This document shows positions 8,668-17,466 of a stretch of DNA of 64,000 nt, piece after piece. Made by a program: the position numbers and the translations under genes. The first letter of the stretch is position 1. Every line of letters starts with the position of its first letter. The stretch is from contig NZ_ASWI01000003.1 in NCBI RefSeq assembly GCF_000407565.1, forward strand, positions 745,501 to 809,500, written 5' to 3'. The stretch comes from Enterococcus cecorum DSM 20682 = ATCC 43198. GTDB lineage: Bacteria; Bacillota; Bacilli; Lactobacillales; Enterococcaceae. Under the pieces are notes generated by a model, which saw nothing but the letters and a program-made list of their open reading frames with translations, did not search any database and was not told where the DNA came from.

Positions 8668-10335
8668 ATGAAGAAAAAATGGGTGATTGCAACTCTGGCA
8701 GTTTGCGGATTAGTGTTAGCGGGCTGTTCAACAGGAAACTCATCAAAAAAGGAAGAAAGTAAATCTTCTGACACATCAGCAGTAGCGAAAAAACAAGTCT
8801 TTAATATGGTTGAGGGTGCTGAAATGCCATCAGCAGACCTTTCATTAGCAACAGATGAAGTGAGTTTTTCAGCTTTAAACAACTGTTATGAAGGTCTATA
8901 TCGATTAGACAAAGATAATAAACCAATTCCTGCAGGTGCTGCAGAAATGGCAAAAGTAAGTGAGGATGGATTAACTTACACATTAAAATTACGTGAAGAT
9001 GCTAAATGGTCAAATGGCGACCCAGTAACGGCGAAAGATTATGTTTATGGTTGGCAACGTACAGTCGATCCAAAGACAGCTTCTGAATATGCTTACCTAT
9101 TTGAACCAGTTGCTAATGCTTCTGATATCACTGCCGGTAAGAAAGCAACAAGTGAATTAGGTATTAAAGCGGTGGATGATTATACACTAGAAATTAAACT
9201 AGCAAAAGTAACACCATACTTTGACCAATTACTAGCATTTCCAATCTTCTTCCCACAAAGTCAAAAAGTGGTAGAGAAATTTGGTAGTGACTATGCAACA
9301 AAATCTGAAAATGCTGTTTATAACGGACCATTTACTTTAGAAGGTTTTGATGGCCCAGGTACAGATACAGAATGGTCTTATGCGAAAAATGATACTTACT
9401 GGGATGCTAAAAATGTGAAATTAGATAAAATCAATGTGAGTGTTATTAAAGAATCTTCAACAGCATTGAACTTATTTAAAGATGGTCAATCTGATCAAGT
9501 AACGCTAAATGGTGAATTAGCACAACAAATGGCTAATGATGAAGCTTACTTAACGATTCCAGAAGCTTCAACTTTCTATCTAGAATTTAACCAAAAAGAT
9601 GAAAAATCACCATATCGCAATGCTAATTTACGTAAAGCTATTTCCTATGCAATCAATCGTGATTCTCTAGCAAAACAAGTTTTAGCCAATGGTTCAATTG
9701 CGACAACCAACTTGATGCCAGAAAAATTCATTTATGATCCTAAGACGAAGAAAGATTTTGTCAAAGAAGCGAAATCTCCTGTGAAATATGATAAGAAGAA
9801 AGCAAGAGAATACTGGGAAAAAGCCAAGAAAGAACTTGGTGTCGATCAAGTGAAACTAGACATTTTGTCTTCTGACTCAGATGTGGCTAAAAAGATGCTT
9901 GAATATCTACAAGGTTCATTACAAGAAAACTTACCAGGTCTAAAAGTAAGTGTTAGTCCAGTGCCATTCTCAGTTCGTCTAGATCGTTCAAACAAAGGTG
10001 ATTTTGATACGGTTCTAAGCGGATGGGGTGCTGACTATGCAGATGCTTCTAGCTTCTTAGATATGTTTACAATTGGTAACAGCTACAACCGTGGAAACTG
10101 GAACAATGAAGAATATACGAAACTTGTTCGTGCCGCAGCTACTACAGATGCCGCTGATGAAGAAAAACGTTGGGATGACTTTGTAAAAGCTGAAAAGATT
10201 ATCATGGATGAACAAGGGGTAGTGCCAATCTATCAAAAAGCAGTTGCCTATATGCGTAATCCAAAAGTCAAAGGTATCGTCAACCACCCAGCTGGTGCGA
10301 AATACGACTTCAAGTGGACTTACATCGCTAAATAA
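8668..10335 (+). CDS. oppA: oligopeptide ABC transporter substrate-binding lipoprotein (paralogue 2)
   Basis: Second peptide-binding lipoprotein, 555 residues, clearly a paralogue of the preceding gene: signal peptide with LAGC lipobox (Cys about 19), the same DAKWSNGDPVTAKDYVYGWQ block near residue 110 and the same KDEKSPYRNANLRKA block near 315. The start at 8668 follows AGGGGAG with good spacing; an in-frame ATG at 8650 has none. It lies upstream of oppBCDF but is separated from it by a bidirectional terminator and a reverse-strand DUF3899 gene, so it is probably transcribed alone from the promoter at 8589. The two paralogues likely differ in peptide preference. Confidence 0.92.
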   Translation: MKKKWVIATLAVCGLVLAGCSTGNSSKKEESKSSDTSAVAKKQVFNMVEGAEMPSADLSLATDEVSFSALNNCYEGLYRLDKDNKPIPAGAAEMAKVSEDGLTYTLKLREDAKWSNGDPVTAKDYVYGWQRTVDPKTASEYAYLFEPVANASDITAGKKATSELGIKAVDDYTLEIKLAKVTPYFDQLLAFPIFFPQSQKVVEKFGSDYATKSENAVYNGPFTLEGFDGPGTDTEWSYAKNDTYWDAKNVKLDKINVSVIKESSTALNLFKDGQSDQVTLNGELAQQMANDEAYLTIPEASTFYLEFNQKDEKSPYRNANLRKAISYAINRDSLAKQVLANGSIATTNLMPEKFIYDPKTKKDFVKEAKSPVKYDKKKAREYWEKAKKELGVDQVKLDILSSDSDVAKKMLEYLQGSLQENLPGLKVSVSPVPFSVRLDRSNKGDFDTVLSGWGADYADASSFLDMFTIGNSYNRGNWNNEEYTKLVRAAATTDAADEEKRWDDFVKAEKIIMDEQGVVPIYQKAVAYMRNPKVKGIVNHPAGAKYDFKWTYIAK

Positions 10336-10359
10336 AGCAATGTGAAACTTTCAAAAAAT

Positions 10360-10396
10360 AAGCTGATGCACTTTTACTTCAGTGCATCAGCTTTAT
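10360..10396. terminator. bidirectional terminator
   Basis: AAGCTGATGCACT pairs perfectly with AGTGCATCAGCTT. It lies between the convergent oppA2 and DUF3899 genes and has A/T tracts on both sides. Confidence 0.8.
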
Positions 10397-10400
10397 AGGT

Positions 10401-10739
10401 TTAAAAATAACCAGAAAAAAGTAGACAAAGCACACTCGTAAGTAAGAGTAGGCCACTTATTTCAAAAAAGAAGCGGGAACTACCTTTACTTGCTTGCGAG
10501 AGTGAAAGATCATCTTCTTTTAATTTTTTGAAGGCTTTTTTCATGGAGTAATGGAAGAAATCAAACACTCCAGAAGATAAAATCCACAAAAAGACGGCAA
10601 TGATTAAAAATGGTAGCATGGATAAAAACAAAGTGTCTGAAAGATTGACCAAATGTAATTCATGCTTCATTGTTAGAAATCCTATATTGCCAAGTAAAAT
10701 AATGAGAGATAGATACAGAGACCACTTTTTGGGACGCAT
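10401..10739 (-). CDS. DUF3899-like small membrane protein
   Basis: A 112-residue protein with hydrophobic helices near residues 8-25, 36-56 and 92-110 and a charged loop (HYSMKKAFKKLKEDDLS) between the second and third. This arrangement resembles the DUF3899 family of small Firmicute membrane proteins; that assignment is from memory of the family and not certain. The start at 10739 follows AAGGAGC. It is inserted on the opposite strand between oppA2 and oppB and shares the terminator with oppA2. Function unknown. Confidence 0.6.
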   Translation of the reverse strand: MRPKKWSLYLSLIILLGNIGFLTMKHELHLVNLSDTLFLSMLPFLIIAVFLWILSSGVFDFFHYSMKKAFKKLKEDDLSLSQASKGSSRFFFEISGLLLLTSVLCLLFSGYF

Positions 10740-10834
10740 AAGAAGCTCCTTTCTTGGTTTATCTATGCTAAATGTACACAAAATCATGTGAGAAGTCAAA
10801 AAATCCTATACTTAAAAAATTGGAGGGAACCTAT

Positions 10835-11776
10835 TTGAATAGTTATGTAAAATACATTCTTAAGCGACTATTCTATATGGTAATTACTTTGTGGTTGATT
10901 GCTACCATTACTTACTTTTTAATGAAGCTTCTACCTGGTACACCATATACCAACGCTGAGAAATTATCCAAAGAACAAATTGCTATTTTAAATAAACAAA
11001 TGGGGCTTGATCAACCTGTCATTGTTCAATATGGAAAATATTTATGGAATGCCCTACACTTTAATTTTGGGACTAGTTTCCAATTTAAAAATCAACCTGT
11101 TGCTTCATTATTAATGGATCGTATTGGACCTTCCTTACAATTAGGGTTCCAAGCTATTGTTGTAGGTACGATTTTCGGAACAGTTTTAGGGGCAATTTCA
11201 GCCATGAAGCAAAATACTTGGGTGGATACCTTGGCGACTTTAGTGGCTATCATTGGGCGTTCGATTCCTAACTTCGTGTTTGCGGTATTATTACAATATT
11301 TCTTTGCGATGAAATTACACATTTTACCAATCGCGAAATGGGAAGGTTTTGCATATACGATTTTACCGACGATTGCCCTTGCGATGAGTCCATTAGCCGA
11401 TTCTGCTCGTTTTATTCGTACGGAAATGGTCGAAGTCTTACATAGTGATTATATTGAATTAGCGCGTGCCAAAGGATTGAGTCGTTGGCAAATTGTTTTT
11501 CATCATGGTTTACGTAATAGTTTGATTCCATTATTAACATTATTAGGACCTTTAGCAGTCGGTTTGATGACTGGTTCATTGGTTATCGAAAATATTTTTG
11601 CTATTCCAGGTATCGGGGAACAATTCGTTAAATCAATTACTACAAATGACTATCCAACCATCATGGCCGTAACAATCCTTTACTCTACAATGTTGGTTGT
11701 CGTTATCTTAGTGGTCGATATCCTTTATGGAATTGTTGATCCTCGTATTCGTGTATCAGAAGGGAGTCGTGGCTAG
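10835..11776 (+). CDS. oppB: oligopeptide ABC transporter permease OppB
   Basis: Inner permease subunit of the peptide importer, 313 residues with about six transmembrane helices. The first helix is YMVITLWLIATITYFLM, and the EAA cytoplasmic loop that contacts the ATPases is ELARAKGLSRWQIVFHHGLRN, about residues 205-225. The TTG at 10835 is the preferred start (GGAGGG seven bases upstream, protein MNSYVKYILKRL as in homologues); an upstream in-frame ATG at 10772 would overlap non-coding sequence. It abuts oppC with no gap, so oppB-C-D-F form one operon. Confidence 0.93.
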   Translation: MNSYVKYILKRLFYMVITLWLIATITYFLMKLLPGTPYTNAEKLSKEQIAILNKQMGLDQPVIVQYGKYLWNALHFNFGTSFQFKNQPVASLLMDRIGPSLQLGFQAIVVGTIFGTVLGAISAMKQNTWVDTLATLVAIIGRSIPNFVFAVLLQYFFAMKLHILPIAKWEGFAYTILPTIALAMSPLADSARFIRTEMVEVLHSDYIELARAKGLSRWQIVFHHGLRNSLIPLLTLLGPLAVGLMTGSLVIENIFAIPGIGEQFVKSITTNDYPTIMAVTILYSTMLVVVILVVDILYGIVDPRIRVSEGSRG

Positions 11777-12817
11777 ATGGAAGTGAAACAAATGCATGAA
11801 GAGATTGCCAAAATTCCTGCTTCTGAATTTGAATTTCTACAAAAAGATACCGTTGAAGAACGTGAAGCCATTGCCGCTCCTTCTTTGACATTCTTGCAGG
11901 ATTCATGGCGTCGATTAAAGAAAAATAAGGCCGCTGTATTTTCAATTACTTTATTAGCGATTATTTTAGTTGTGAGTGTGGGCGCAATTTTCTTCTCACC
12001 ACATAATCCAGCTAAACAAAATATTGACTATATTAACTTACCACCAAAAATTCCTGGTATAGATATCAATGGCCTTAACGGGAAAGCCATGGTCGGGGGT
12101 GAATTAGTCGATAAATATAAAGAAGCAGACGTACCTAAAGATGTGTACTTTATTTTTGGTACAGATAGTCTAGGTCGTGATTTATTAAGTCGCTTATTAA
12201 TGGGAACGCGAATTTCTCTATTTATCGCCTTTATTGCGGCTATACTAGATATTTCCATCGGGGTAGTCGTTGGTTTGATTTCTGGCTTACTTGGTGGACG
12301 TGTCGATACGATTTTACAACGTTTGATTGAAATCTTATCTGGTATTCCAACCTTAGTCGTAATGATTTTGATGTTAGTTGTATTTAAACCAGGTATTCCA
12401 TCAATCATTGCAGCAATGGCGATTACCAACTGGATTCCAATGGCCAGAATTGTGCGGGCCCAATCCTTGAAGCTAAAAGATCAAGAATTTGTACTCGCAG
12501 CGACTACATTAGGTGAATCTAAAATGAAGATTGCATTTAAACATATCTTGCCGAATATTTCTAGCGTGATTATTGTGCAAATGATGTTTAGTATTCCATC
12601 AGCAATTTTCTTCGAGGCCTTCTTAAGTTTTATCGGTTTAGGGATTAAGCCACCAGCAGCTTCTCTAGGGATGCTTTTAAGTGATGGATATAAGACATTC
12701 TTATTCTTGCCATATCAAATGTGGATTCCAGCCATCATGCTATCAGTAATTATGATTGGGTTTAACCTTTTAGCAGACGGTTTACGTGATGCTTTCGACC
12801 CTAAGATGAAGGAGTAA
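11777..12817 (+). CDS. oppC: oligopeptide ABC transporter permease OppC
   Basis: Second permease subunit, 346 residues. A cytoplasmic N-terminal extension (residues 1-50) precedes the first helix (AAVFSITLLAIILVVSVGAIF). A periplasm-facing insert follows, then five more helices with the EAA loop VLAATTLGESKMKIAFKHIL near residues 235-255. The ATG immediately follows the oppB stop codon, which implies translational coupling. Pairs with OppB to form the membrane channel. Length and architecture match the family. Confidence 0.93.
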   Translation: MEVKQMHEEIAKIPASEFEFLQKDTVEEREAIAAPSLTFLQDSWRRLKKNKAAVFSITLLAIILVVSVGAIFFSPHNPAKQNIDYINLPPKIPGIDINGLNGKAMVGGELVDKYKEADVPKDVYFIFGTDSLGRDLLSRLLMGTRISLFIAFIAAILDISIGVVVGLISGLLGGRVDTILQRLIEILSGIPTLVVMILMLVVFKPGIPSIIAAMAITNWIPMARIVRAQSLKLKDQEFVLAATTLGESKMKIAFKHILPNISSVIIVQMMFSIPSAIFFEAFLSFIGLGIKPPAASLGMLLSDGYKTFLFLPYQMWIPAIMLSVIMIGFNLLADGLRDAFDPKMKE

Positions 12818-12823
12818 ACGAAT

Positions 12824-13876
12824 ATGAAAAAAATTCTAGAAGTAAAAGATTTAGAAATTTCATTTGACACCTTCGCCGGCAAAGTGCAAGCCATCCGTAA
12901 TGTGAGTTTTGATTTATATGAAGGGGAGACCTTAGCGATTGTAGGGGAATCCGGAAGTGGTAAATCAGTCACTACTCGAAGTGTCATGGGCTTACTTGCA
13001 AGTAATGCCAATATTGAAAATGGTCAAATCTTATTTAATGGTCAAGATATTGTACAAAAGACCGAAAAAGAAATGCAAAAAATTCGTGGGAAAGAGATTG
13101 CGATGATTTTCCAAGATCCGATGACTTCTCTAGACCCAACCATGCCAATCGGAAAACAAGTGGCAGAATCTTTATTAAAACATACGAAAATTTCAAAAAA
13201 AGAAGCGATGGAACAGGCCTTAGAACTATTAAAACTAGTAGGAATTCCAAATGCTGAAAAACGCTTGAACAACTATCCACACCAATTTTCAGGTGGGCAA
13301 CGTCAACGGATTGTCATCGCGATTTCTTTGATTTGTTATCCACAAATTTTAATCGCTGACGAACCAACGACTGCGCTAGACGTAACGATTCAAGCCCAAA
13401 TTTTAGAACTATTAAAAGATATTCAAGAAAAAATTAAAACCTCGATTATCTTTATTACCCACGATTTGGGGGTAGTAGCAAATGTGGCAGACCGTGTAGC
13501 TGTTATGTATGGAGGAAAAATTGTAGAAATCGGCACTTCTGAGGAAATTTTCTATAATCCTCAACATCCATATACTTGGGGCTTATTAGGTTCGATGCCA
13601 TCCTTAGAAGGTGGAGAAGAGCGACTATATGCGATTCCAGGGACACCACCAGATTTATTGCAACCACCAAAAGGAGATGCTTTCTATCCACGTAATGAGT
13701 ATGCTTTAAAGATTGATGCTGAAAAACAACCACCATTCTTTGAAGTGTCACCAACGCATAAGGCTGCTACTTGGTTATTAGCACCTCAAGCACCAAAAGT
13801 AACCCCACCGAAAGAAATTCAAATTCGTTGGGCAAAATTTGCAGAAAAAAATCAAATAAAAAAAGGTCAAGCCTAG
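12824..13876 (+). CDS. oppD: oligopeptide ABC transporter ATPase OppD
   Basis: First of two nucleotide-binding subunits that power peptide uptake. In 350 residues it shows Walker A GESGSGKS (41-48), Q-loop region FQDPMTSLDP, signature FSGGQRQR (about 154-161), Walker B LIADEPTTALD and H-loop THD. The C-terminal oligopeptide/dipeptide domain follows (GTPPDLLQPPKGDAFYPRN, about 273-291). Homologues usually have several Cys residues in that tail for a 4Fe-4S cluster; here the region has none. Six bases separate it from oppC. Confidence 0.93.
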   Translation: MKKILEVKDLEISFDTFAGKVQAIRNVSFDLYEGETLAIVGESGSGKSVTTRSVMGLLASNANIENGQILFNGQDIVQKTEKEMQKIRGKEIAMIFQDPMTSLDPTMPIGKQVAESLLKHTKISKKEAMEQALELLKLVGIPNAEKRLNNYPHQFSGGQRQRIVIAISLICYPQILIADEPTTALDVTIQAQILELLKDIQEKIKTSIIFITHDLGVVANVADRVAVMYGGKIVEIGTSEEIFYNPQHPYTWGLLGSMPSLEGGEERLYAIPGTPPDLLQPPKGDAFYPRNEYALKIDAEKQPPFFEVSPTHKAATWLLAPQAPKVTPPKEIQIRWAKFAEKNQIKKGQA

Positions 13877-13891
13877 AAAGGAAGTCGTAAC

Positions 13892-14830
13892 GTGAAAAAA
13901 GTTTTATTAGATGTTAAAAATTTAAAACAATATTTTAACGTTGGCCGCAAAGATGAAGTTAAAGCGGTAGATGACATTACTTTCCATATTTATGAAGGTG
14001 AGACTTTTGGCTTGGTAGGTGAGTCAGGAAGTGGGAAATCGACTACTGGCCGTACGATTATCCGATTAAATCAACCAAGTGGCGGAGAAATCACTTTTGA
14101 TGGAAAAGATGTTATGAAGTTGAAAAAACGCGATGAATTAAAAGAATTTCGTCGTGAAGTACAAATGATTTATCAAGATCCTTATGCTTCATTGAATCCG
14201 CGAATGAAGGTTCGTGATATTATTGCTGAAGGGATTGATATCAACCATTTAGCAAAAAGTGAAGCAGAACGTAATCAAATGGTGGATGACTTGTTAAAAA
14301 CAGTAGGGTTAAATCCAAACCATGGTACACGTTATCCACATGAGTTTTCTGGTGGACAACGACAAAGAATTGGGATTGCGCGTGCTTTAGCGGTTAATCC
14401 GAAATTCATTATCTGTGATGAACCAATTTCTGCGTTAGACGTTTCGATTCAAGCGCAGGTTGTTAACTTATTACAAGACTTGCAAAAAGAAAAAAATCTT
14501 ACCTATTTATTTATTGCCCATGACTTATCGATGGTGAAACATATTAGTGACCGTATCGGCGTAATGCATCATGGGAAATTGCTTGAAATGGGTACGAGTG
14601 ATGAGATTTACCATTATGGGGTACATCCATATACAGAAAGTCTACTATCAGCGATTCCATTACCTGATCCAGATTATGAACGTACTCGTAAACGTATCAA
14701 GTATACACCACCTAAAGAAGACAGAATACCACGAAAGATGCAAGAAATCGCAGAAGGCCACTATGTCTATGTTAGCGATGAAGAAGCCAAACACTTCGCC
14801 GAAAAACTAGCAGAGAAGAAAAGGATGTAA
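13892..14830 (+). CDS. oppF: oligopeptide ABC transporter ATPase OppF
   Basis: Second nucleotide-binding subunit, 312 residues: Walker A GESGSGKST (43-51), signature FSGGQRQRIGIARAL, Walker B ICDEPISALD and H-loop AHD. It lies 15 bases after oppD behind GAAAGGAAG. The last codons (AAA AGG ATG TAA) merge with the start of repeat block 3 (AAGGATGTAAATCGACTC), so the repeat provides the last residues and stop. The TnpB-like gene follows 405 bases downstream on the same strand. In enterococci, nuclease-dead TnpB homologues have been reported beside oppF, which makes this neighbourhood informative. Confidence 0.93.
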   Translation: MKKVLLDVKNLKQYFNVGRKDEVKAVDDITFHIYEGETFGLVGESGSGKSTTGRTIIRLNQPSGGEITFDGKDVMKLKKRDELKEFRREVQMIYQDPYASLNPRMKVRDIIAEGIDINHLAKSEAERNQMVDDLLKTVGLNPNHGTRYPHEFSGGQRQRIGIARALAVNPKFIICDEPISALDVSIQAQVVNLLQDLQKEKNLTYLFIAHDLSMVKHISDRIGVMHHGKLLEMGTSDEIYHYGVHPYTESLLSAIPLPDPDYERTRKRIKYTPPKEDRIPRKMQEIAEGHYVYVSDEEAKHFAEKLAEKKRM

Positions 14831-15207
14831 ATCGACTCGATCAGCTACGAGCAAAAGGTTATCAATCAACTTGGTCAAATACGAGAAAATTCATGTGTTA
14901 CCTACTGCTAAGAAAATCGGATGAAAGGAGATTTTCTTAAGCAGGGGGGTGAATTTTCCGAGTATTTAGTTGATTGATACCGAGAAGGATAAGGTCTGTC
15001 CAACACGTCGAGAAAGTCCGAAAAGTAAAGACTTTCTCAGACGGGGTGGCTTATACGCCGAAGTAGCTAGTCGATTTACACTGATTAGAAAAGGATGTAA
15101 GAAGGGTTGGTCAGCTAAAGGTAGATAAGGTTCCCAAATCGGCGAAAAAGACAGCTTAATATAAGTCTTTTCTAACCAAATTGGCTTATCTACCTAGGAG
15201 CTACCCT
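14821..15207. repeat. palindromic intergenic repeat block 3
   Basis: Three fused palindromic units between oppF and the TnpB-like gene. First, 14826-14992 is nearly identical to block 2. Second, 14995-15082 has outer ends GTCCAACACGTCG and TAGCTAGTCGATTTACA, with inner arms AGAAAGTC and GACTTTCT. Third, 15098-15207 runs from AAAGGATGTAAGAAGGGT to GAGCTACCCTTTG, with arms GCTAAAGGTAGATAAG and CTTATCTACCTAGGAGC. The second unit recurs reversed in blocks 4 and 5. Confidence 0.85.
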
Positions 15208-15235
15208 TTGTATATTAAATAATAAGGTTGATTCG

Positions 15236-16177
15236 ATGAAAAATTTAAAGGGTTATCGATTTAGAATTTATCCCAATGAAGCACAAAAAAGGTTCTTTAT
15301 TGAAACGTTTGGTTGTGTTCGCTTCATCTATAATTATTTTCTGAAGTTAGATACAGCTGAGCGCACAAGTGAAGAGATTATTACGCCAGCGAGTCTCAAA
15401 CGTGATTATCCTTTTTTAAAAAAGACGGATAGTCTAGCCCTTGCAAATGCGAAGAGAAATTTAGATAGGGCTTTTCAAAATTACTATCAACAGCGTAGTG
15501 GCTATCCTAAGTTGAAAAATAAGAGTTCTGTCTGGCAATCTTACACGACCAATAATCAAAACGGGACAGTACGTATAGAGGATGGTTATCTGAAATTGCC
15601 AAAGTTAAAAGAAAAAATTCAAATATGCGAACATCGAAAAATTACTGGCAAAATTAAATCAGTGACTATTTCAGCGAAGAATAACGAGGAGTTTTATGCT
15701 TCGATTTTGTGCGTGGAAACCATTGATAAGTTCGAGAAAACAGGTAAAAAAATCAGACTTTCTTTTGATGCGCATCAATTAGTCCAACAAGCGAAATATC
15801 GTGCTGAAGTGATTGAACCCATTCAACATACGAAAGGACGTCTGGCGTTTTTACAACGAAGATTAAAGGTAAAGGCTCGGGTTGCGCGTAAGCAAAATCG
15901 GATATTAGCCGACTGTAAGAATTACCAGAAGCAAAAAAAACAGTATGACAAATTATTGACACACCTTAATAATCAGATAAAAGATTATTTGAATCATTTA
16001 TCTGTCTTTTATATTAAGGAATATGATGTAATCGAAATTGTCGAACCAGAAGATAGGTCTTGTGCTGAAGATGCTTTATTCACCAGCAATGAATGGCATC
16101 AATTAGTTCGTTTATTGAAATATAAAGCACAATGGTACGGTAAAGAGATTCAAATCATAAATTGTCAAAATATTTAA
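15236..16177 (+). CDS. tldR: TnpB-like protein without nuclease site; probable RNA-guided repressor (TldR)
   Basis: A 313-residue TnpB homologue that starts normally (helical N-terminus YRFRIYPNEAQKRFF, then the WED/REC-like region to about 170). The RuvC part is degenerate. The GxDxG motif expected near 175 is replaced by RLSFDAHQ. The glutamate motif IEDLN is replaced by IEIVEPED (264-273), where the aligned catalytic position is Val. The protein ends at WYGKEIQIINCQNI, before the CxxC zinc finger and the last aspartate. No paired TnpA or transposon ends are visible. TnpB-like nuclease-dead repressors (TldR) beside oppF in enterococci have been described (Wiegand and colleagues, 2024, from memory), and the length, decay pattern and position match. 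I infer repression of oppA genes through the RNA encoded just downstream. The alternative is a decaying tnpB pseudogene, but an intact 313-codon frame argues against that. Confidence 0.8.
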   Translation: MKNLKGYRFRIYPNEAQKRFFIETFGCVRFIYNYFLKLDTAERTSEEIITPASLKRDYPFLKKTDSLALANAKRNLDRAFQNYYQQRSGYPKLKNKSSVWQSYTTNNQNGTVRIEDGYLKLPKLKEKIQICEHRKITGKIKSVTISAKNNEEFYASILCVETIDKFEKTGKKIRLSFDAHQLVQQAKYRAEVIEPIQHTKGRLAFLQRRLKVKARVARKQNRILADCKNYQKQKKQYDKLLTHLNNQIKDYLNHLSVFYIKEYDVIEIVEPEDRSCAEDALFTSNEWHQLVRLLKYKAQWYGKEIQIINCQNI

Positions 16178-16263
16178 AAAAATAACTGGTAGGGGTGCCA
16201 GGGTTCGCCTAGGTAATAATTGATTTGTTTCTAGGAAAAGTGCCCACTAATTATGAAAAACCA
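16178..16263 (+). ncRNA. putative guide RNA (omega-RNA-like) of the TnpB-like protein
   Basis: TnpB-family guide RNAs comprise a scaffold at or just past the 3' end of the gene followed by a guide. Here the 86 bases after the stop contain GGTAGGGGTGCCAGGGTTCG, a CCTAG/CTAGG hairpin with an AT-rich loop, and AAAAGTGCCCAC. TAATTATGAAAAACC follows from 16248, then a strong terminator. Scaffold features such as GGGGTGCC, GGGTTCG and GTGCCCAC resemble omega-RNA right ends. The 5' end of the RNA may lie inside the coding region. The guide start at 16248 is an inference from the match to the oppA promoter spacers. Confidence 0.6.
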
Positions 16264-16264
16264 C

Positions 16265-16297
16265 AAAAAATCAGCCTATTTCGGGCTGATTTTTTTA
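16265..16297. terminator. bidirectional terminator
   Basis: AAAAAATCAGCC pairs with GGCTGATTTTTT. It ends the TnpB-like/guide-RNA transcript on the plus strand and overlaps the last codons of the convergent Nudix gene. Confidence 0.85.
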
Positions 16298-17103
16298 TCG
16301 GTCTTTAATTGATAGATTTTTGATGGTCGTCCAACACCACTAGCACGTTCACCGATAGCTTCTAAATGATCATTCAATGCTTTTTTGAGGTTAGAGTGGT
16401 CTATATTTTTAAAATCAATGCCTAAAAATTTAGCAAAGACCTTTCTGGCATCGGTAATCGTAAAGCCAGGTCCCAATACTAATAGTACGCGTGGGTCATG
16501 CATCATTGTTTCTAATACATGATGGAATGCTTTAAGAATAATTTGGCTGTGGTCAAAGGCTAAGGTATCTTTTCCAAGCGATTCACCGGTTTCTAAATCG
16601 AGAATGATTTGCGTTTCTTGGTTTTCAAGGACAATTGTATTTTGTTTGCGATTTAAATTAAACCAGCGTACTTGGCTCGCATCATCGCCGGCATCTACTG
16701 GCTCTTCACCGATAAAGGCTAAATAGCTAACAGTTACCACCCAACCACGAGGGTCACGATTTGGTGTAGAAAATGTGTAGAGTTGTTCAATTTGATTTTG
16801 GTTAATATGTACACCGGTTTCTTCTAATGTTTCGCGAATGACACTATCATCAGTGGACTCACCTTTTGAGACGAATCCTCCAGGTAAAGCCCAAGAATGA
16901 CGGAATGGGTGACTTTTACGCTGAATCAATAGCAATTTCAGTTGTTCTTCTTGGCGATTATAACAAAGTAATACCATATCTACGGTTAAAGAAGGGGCTT
17001 CGTAGGTAGGATGTTCTTGTTCATGGTACCATTTTAAGAATCCTTCTTCCGTTGCGATTTGTTCGTAATATTTTTTTTCTTCGGCTTTTGATGAAAATTC
17101 CAT
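16276..17103 (-). CDS. Nudix hydrolase with C-terminal winged helix (NrtR-like)
   Basis: A 275-residue two-domain protein. The N-terminal Nudix fold (about residues 37-165) has an intact Nudix box, GFVSKGESTDDSVIRETLEETGV, fitting Gx5Ex7REUxEExGU, so hydrolysis of an ADP-ribose-type nucleotide is possible. The C-terminal part (about 190-265) looks like the winged helix of NrtR-type regulators and ends GVGRPSKIYQLK. NrtR proteins sense ADP-ribose and repress NAD biosynthesis or transport genes; whether this one regulates or only hydrolyses cannot be told from the sequence. Its stop lies in a shared terminator. Confidence 0.8.
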   Translation of the reverse strand: MEFSSKAEEKKYYEQIATEEGFLKWYHEQEHPTYEAPSLTVDMVLLCYNRQEEQLKLLLIQRKSHPFRHSWALPGGFVSKGESTDDSVIRETLEETGVHINQNQIEQLYTFSTPNRDPRGWVVTVSYLAFIGEEPVDAGDDASQVRWFNLNRKQNTIVLENQETQIILDLETGESLGKDTLAFDHSQIILKAFHHVLETMMHDPRVLLVLGPGFTITDARKVFAKFLGIDFKNIDHSNLKKALNDHLEAIGERASGVGRPSKIYQLKTDKKISPK

Positions 17104-17120
17104 ATTCGATCAACACCTCT

Positions 17121-17381
17121 TTAAGATAATATGAGATTCAATAAGAATAGTCCCGTATATGGGAACCAAAGATTGGGCTTTTTGCGGACCTGTGGCACAC
17201 CTAGAATGATTACTCCTACTAAACAAAGAATTTTGAATAATAGGCGCAATTGTAAAAAGATTGCTATACCGTGGTGCATCATAAAGTAGGCTTGAATATA
17301 ATCACGATTGATAAATAGCAAAATATGTAAAAATGTCAGCACACAAGCAAATAAAAAAGCCGCTTTCGAAGCTGATTTCAT
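17121..17381 (-). CDS. small membrane protein, 86 aa
   Basis: Unrecognised protein with three hydrophobic segments (about residues 7-24, 42-62 and 70-86). The RBS is GAGG about seven bases before the ATG. It lies 17 bases upstream of the Nudix gene on the same strand, so the two probably form an operon. No motif gives a function. Confidence 0.5.
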   Translation of the reverse strand: MKSASKAAFLFACVLTFLHILLFINRDYIQAYFMMHHGIAIFLQLRLLFKILCLVGVIILGVPQVRKKPNLWFPYTGLFLLNLILS

Positions 17382-17466
17382 AAATAATCCTCACAATTTT
17401 CCTGGTAACTCTCATTATATCACATTTTAAGTAATTTGTACCTTTATTTCATTGAATGCCCCTTCT

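Noticed and set aside
15236-16177. Active IS605-type transposon
   Set aside because: No tnpA, no recognisable ends, RuvC residues missing.
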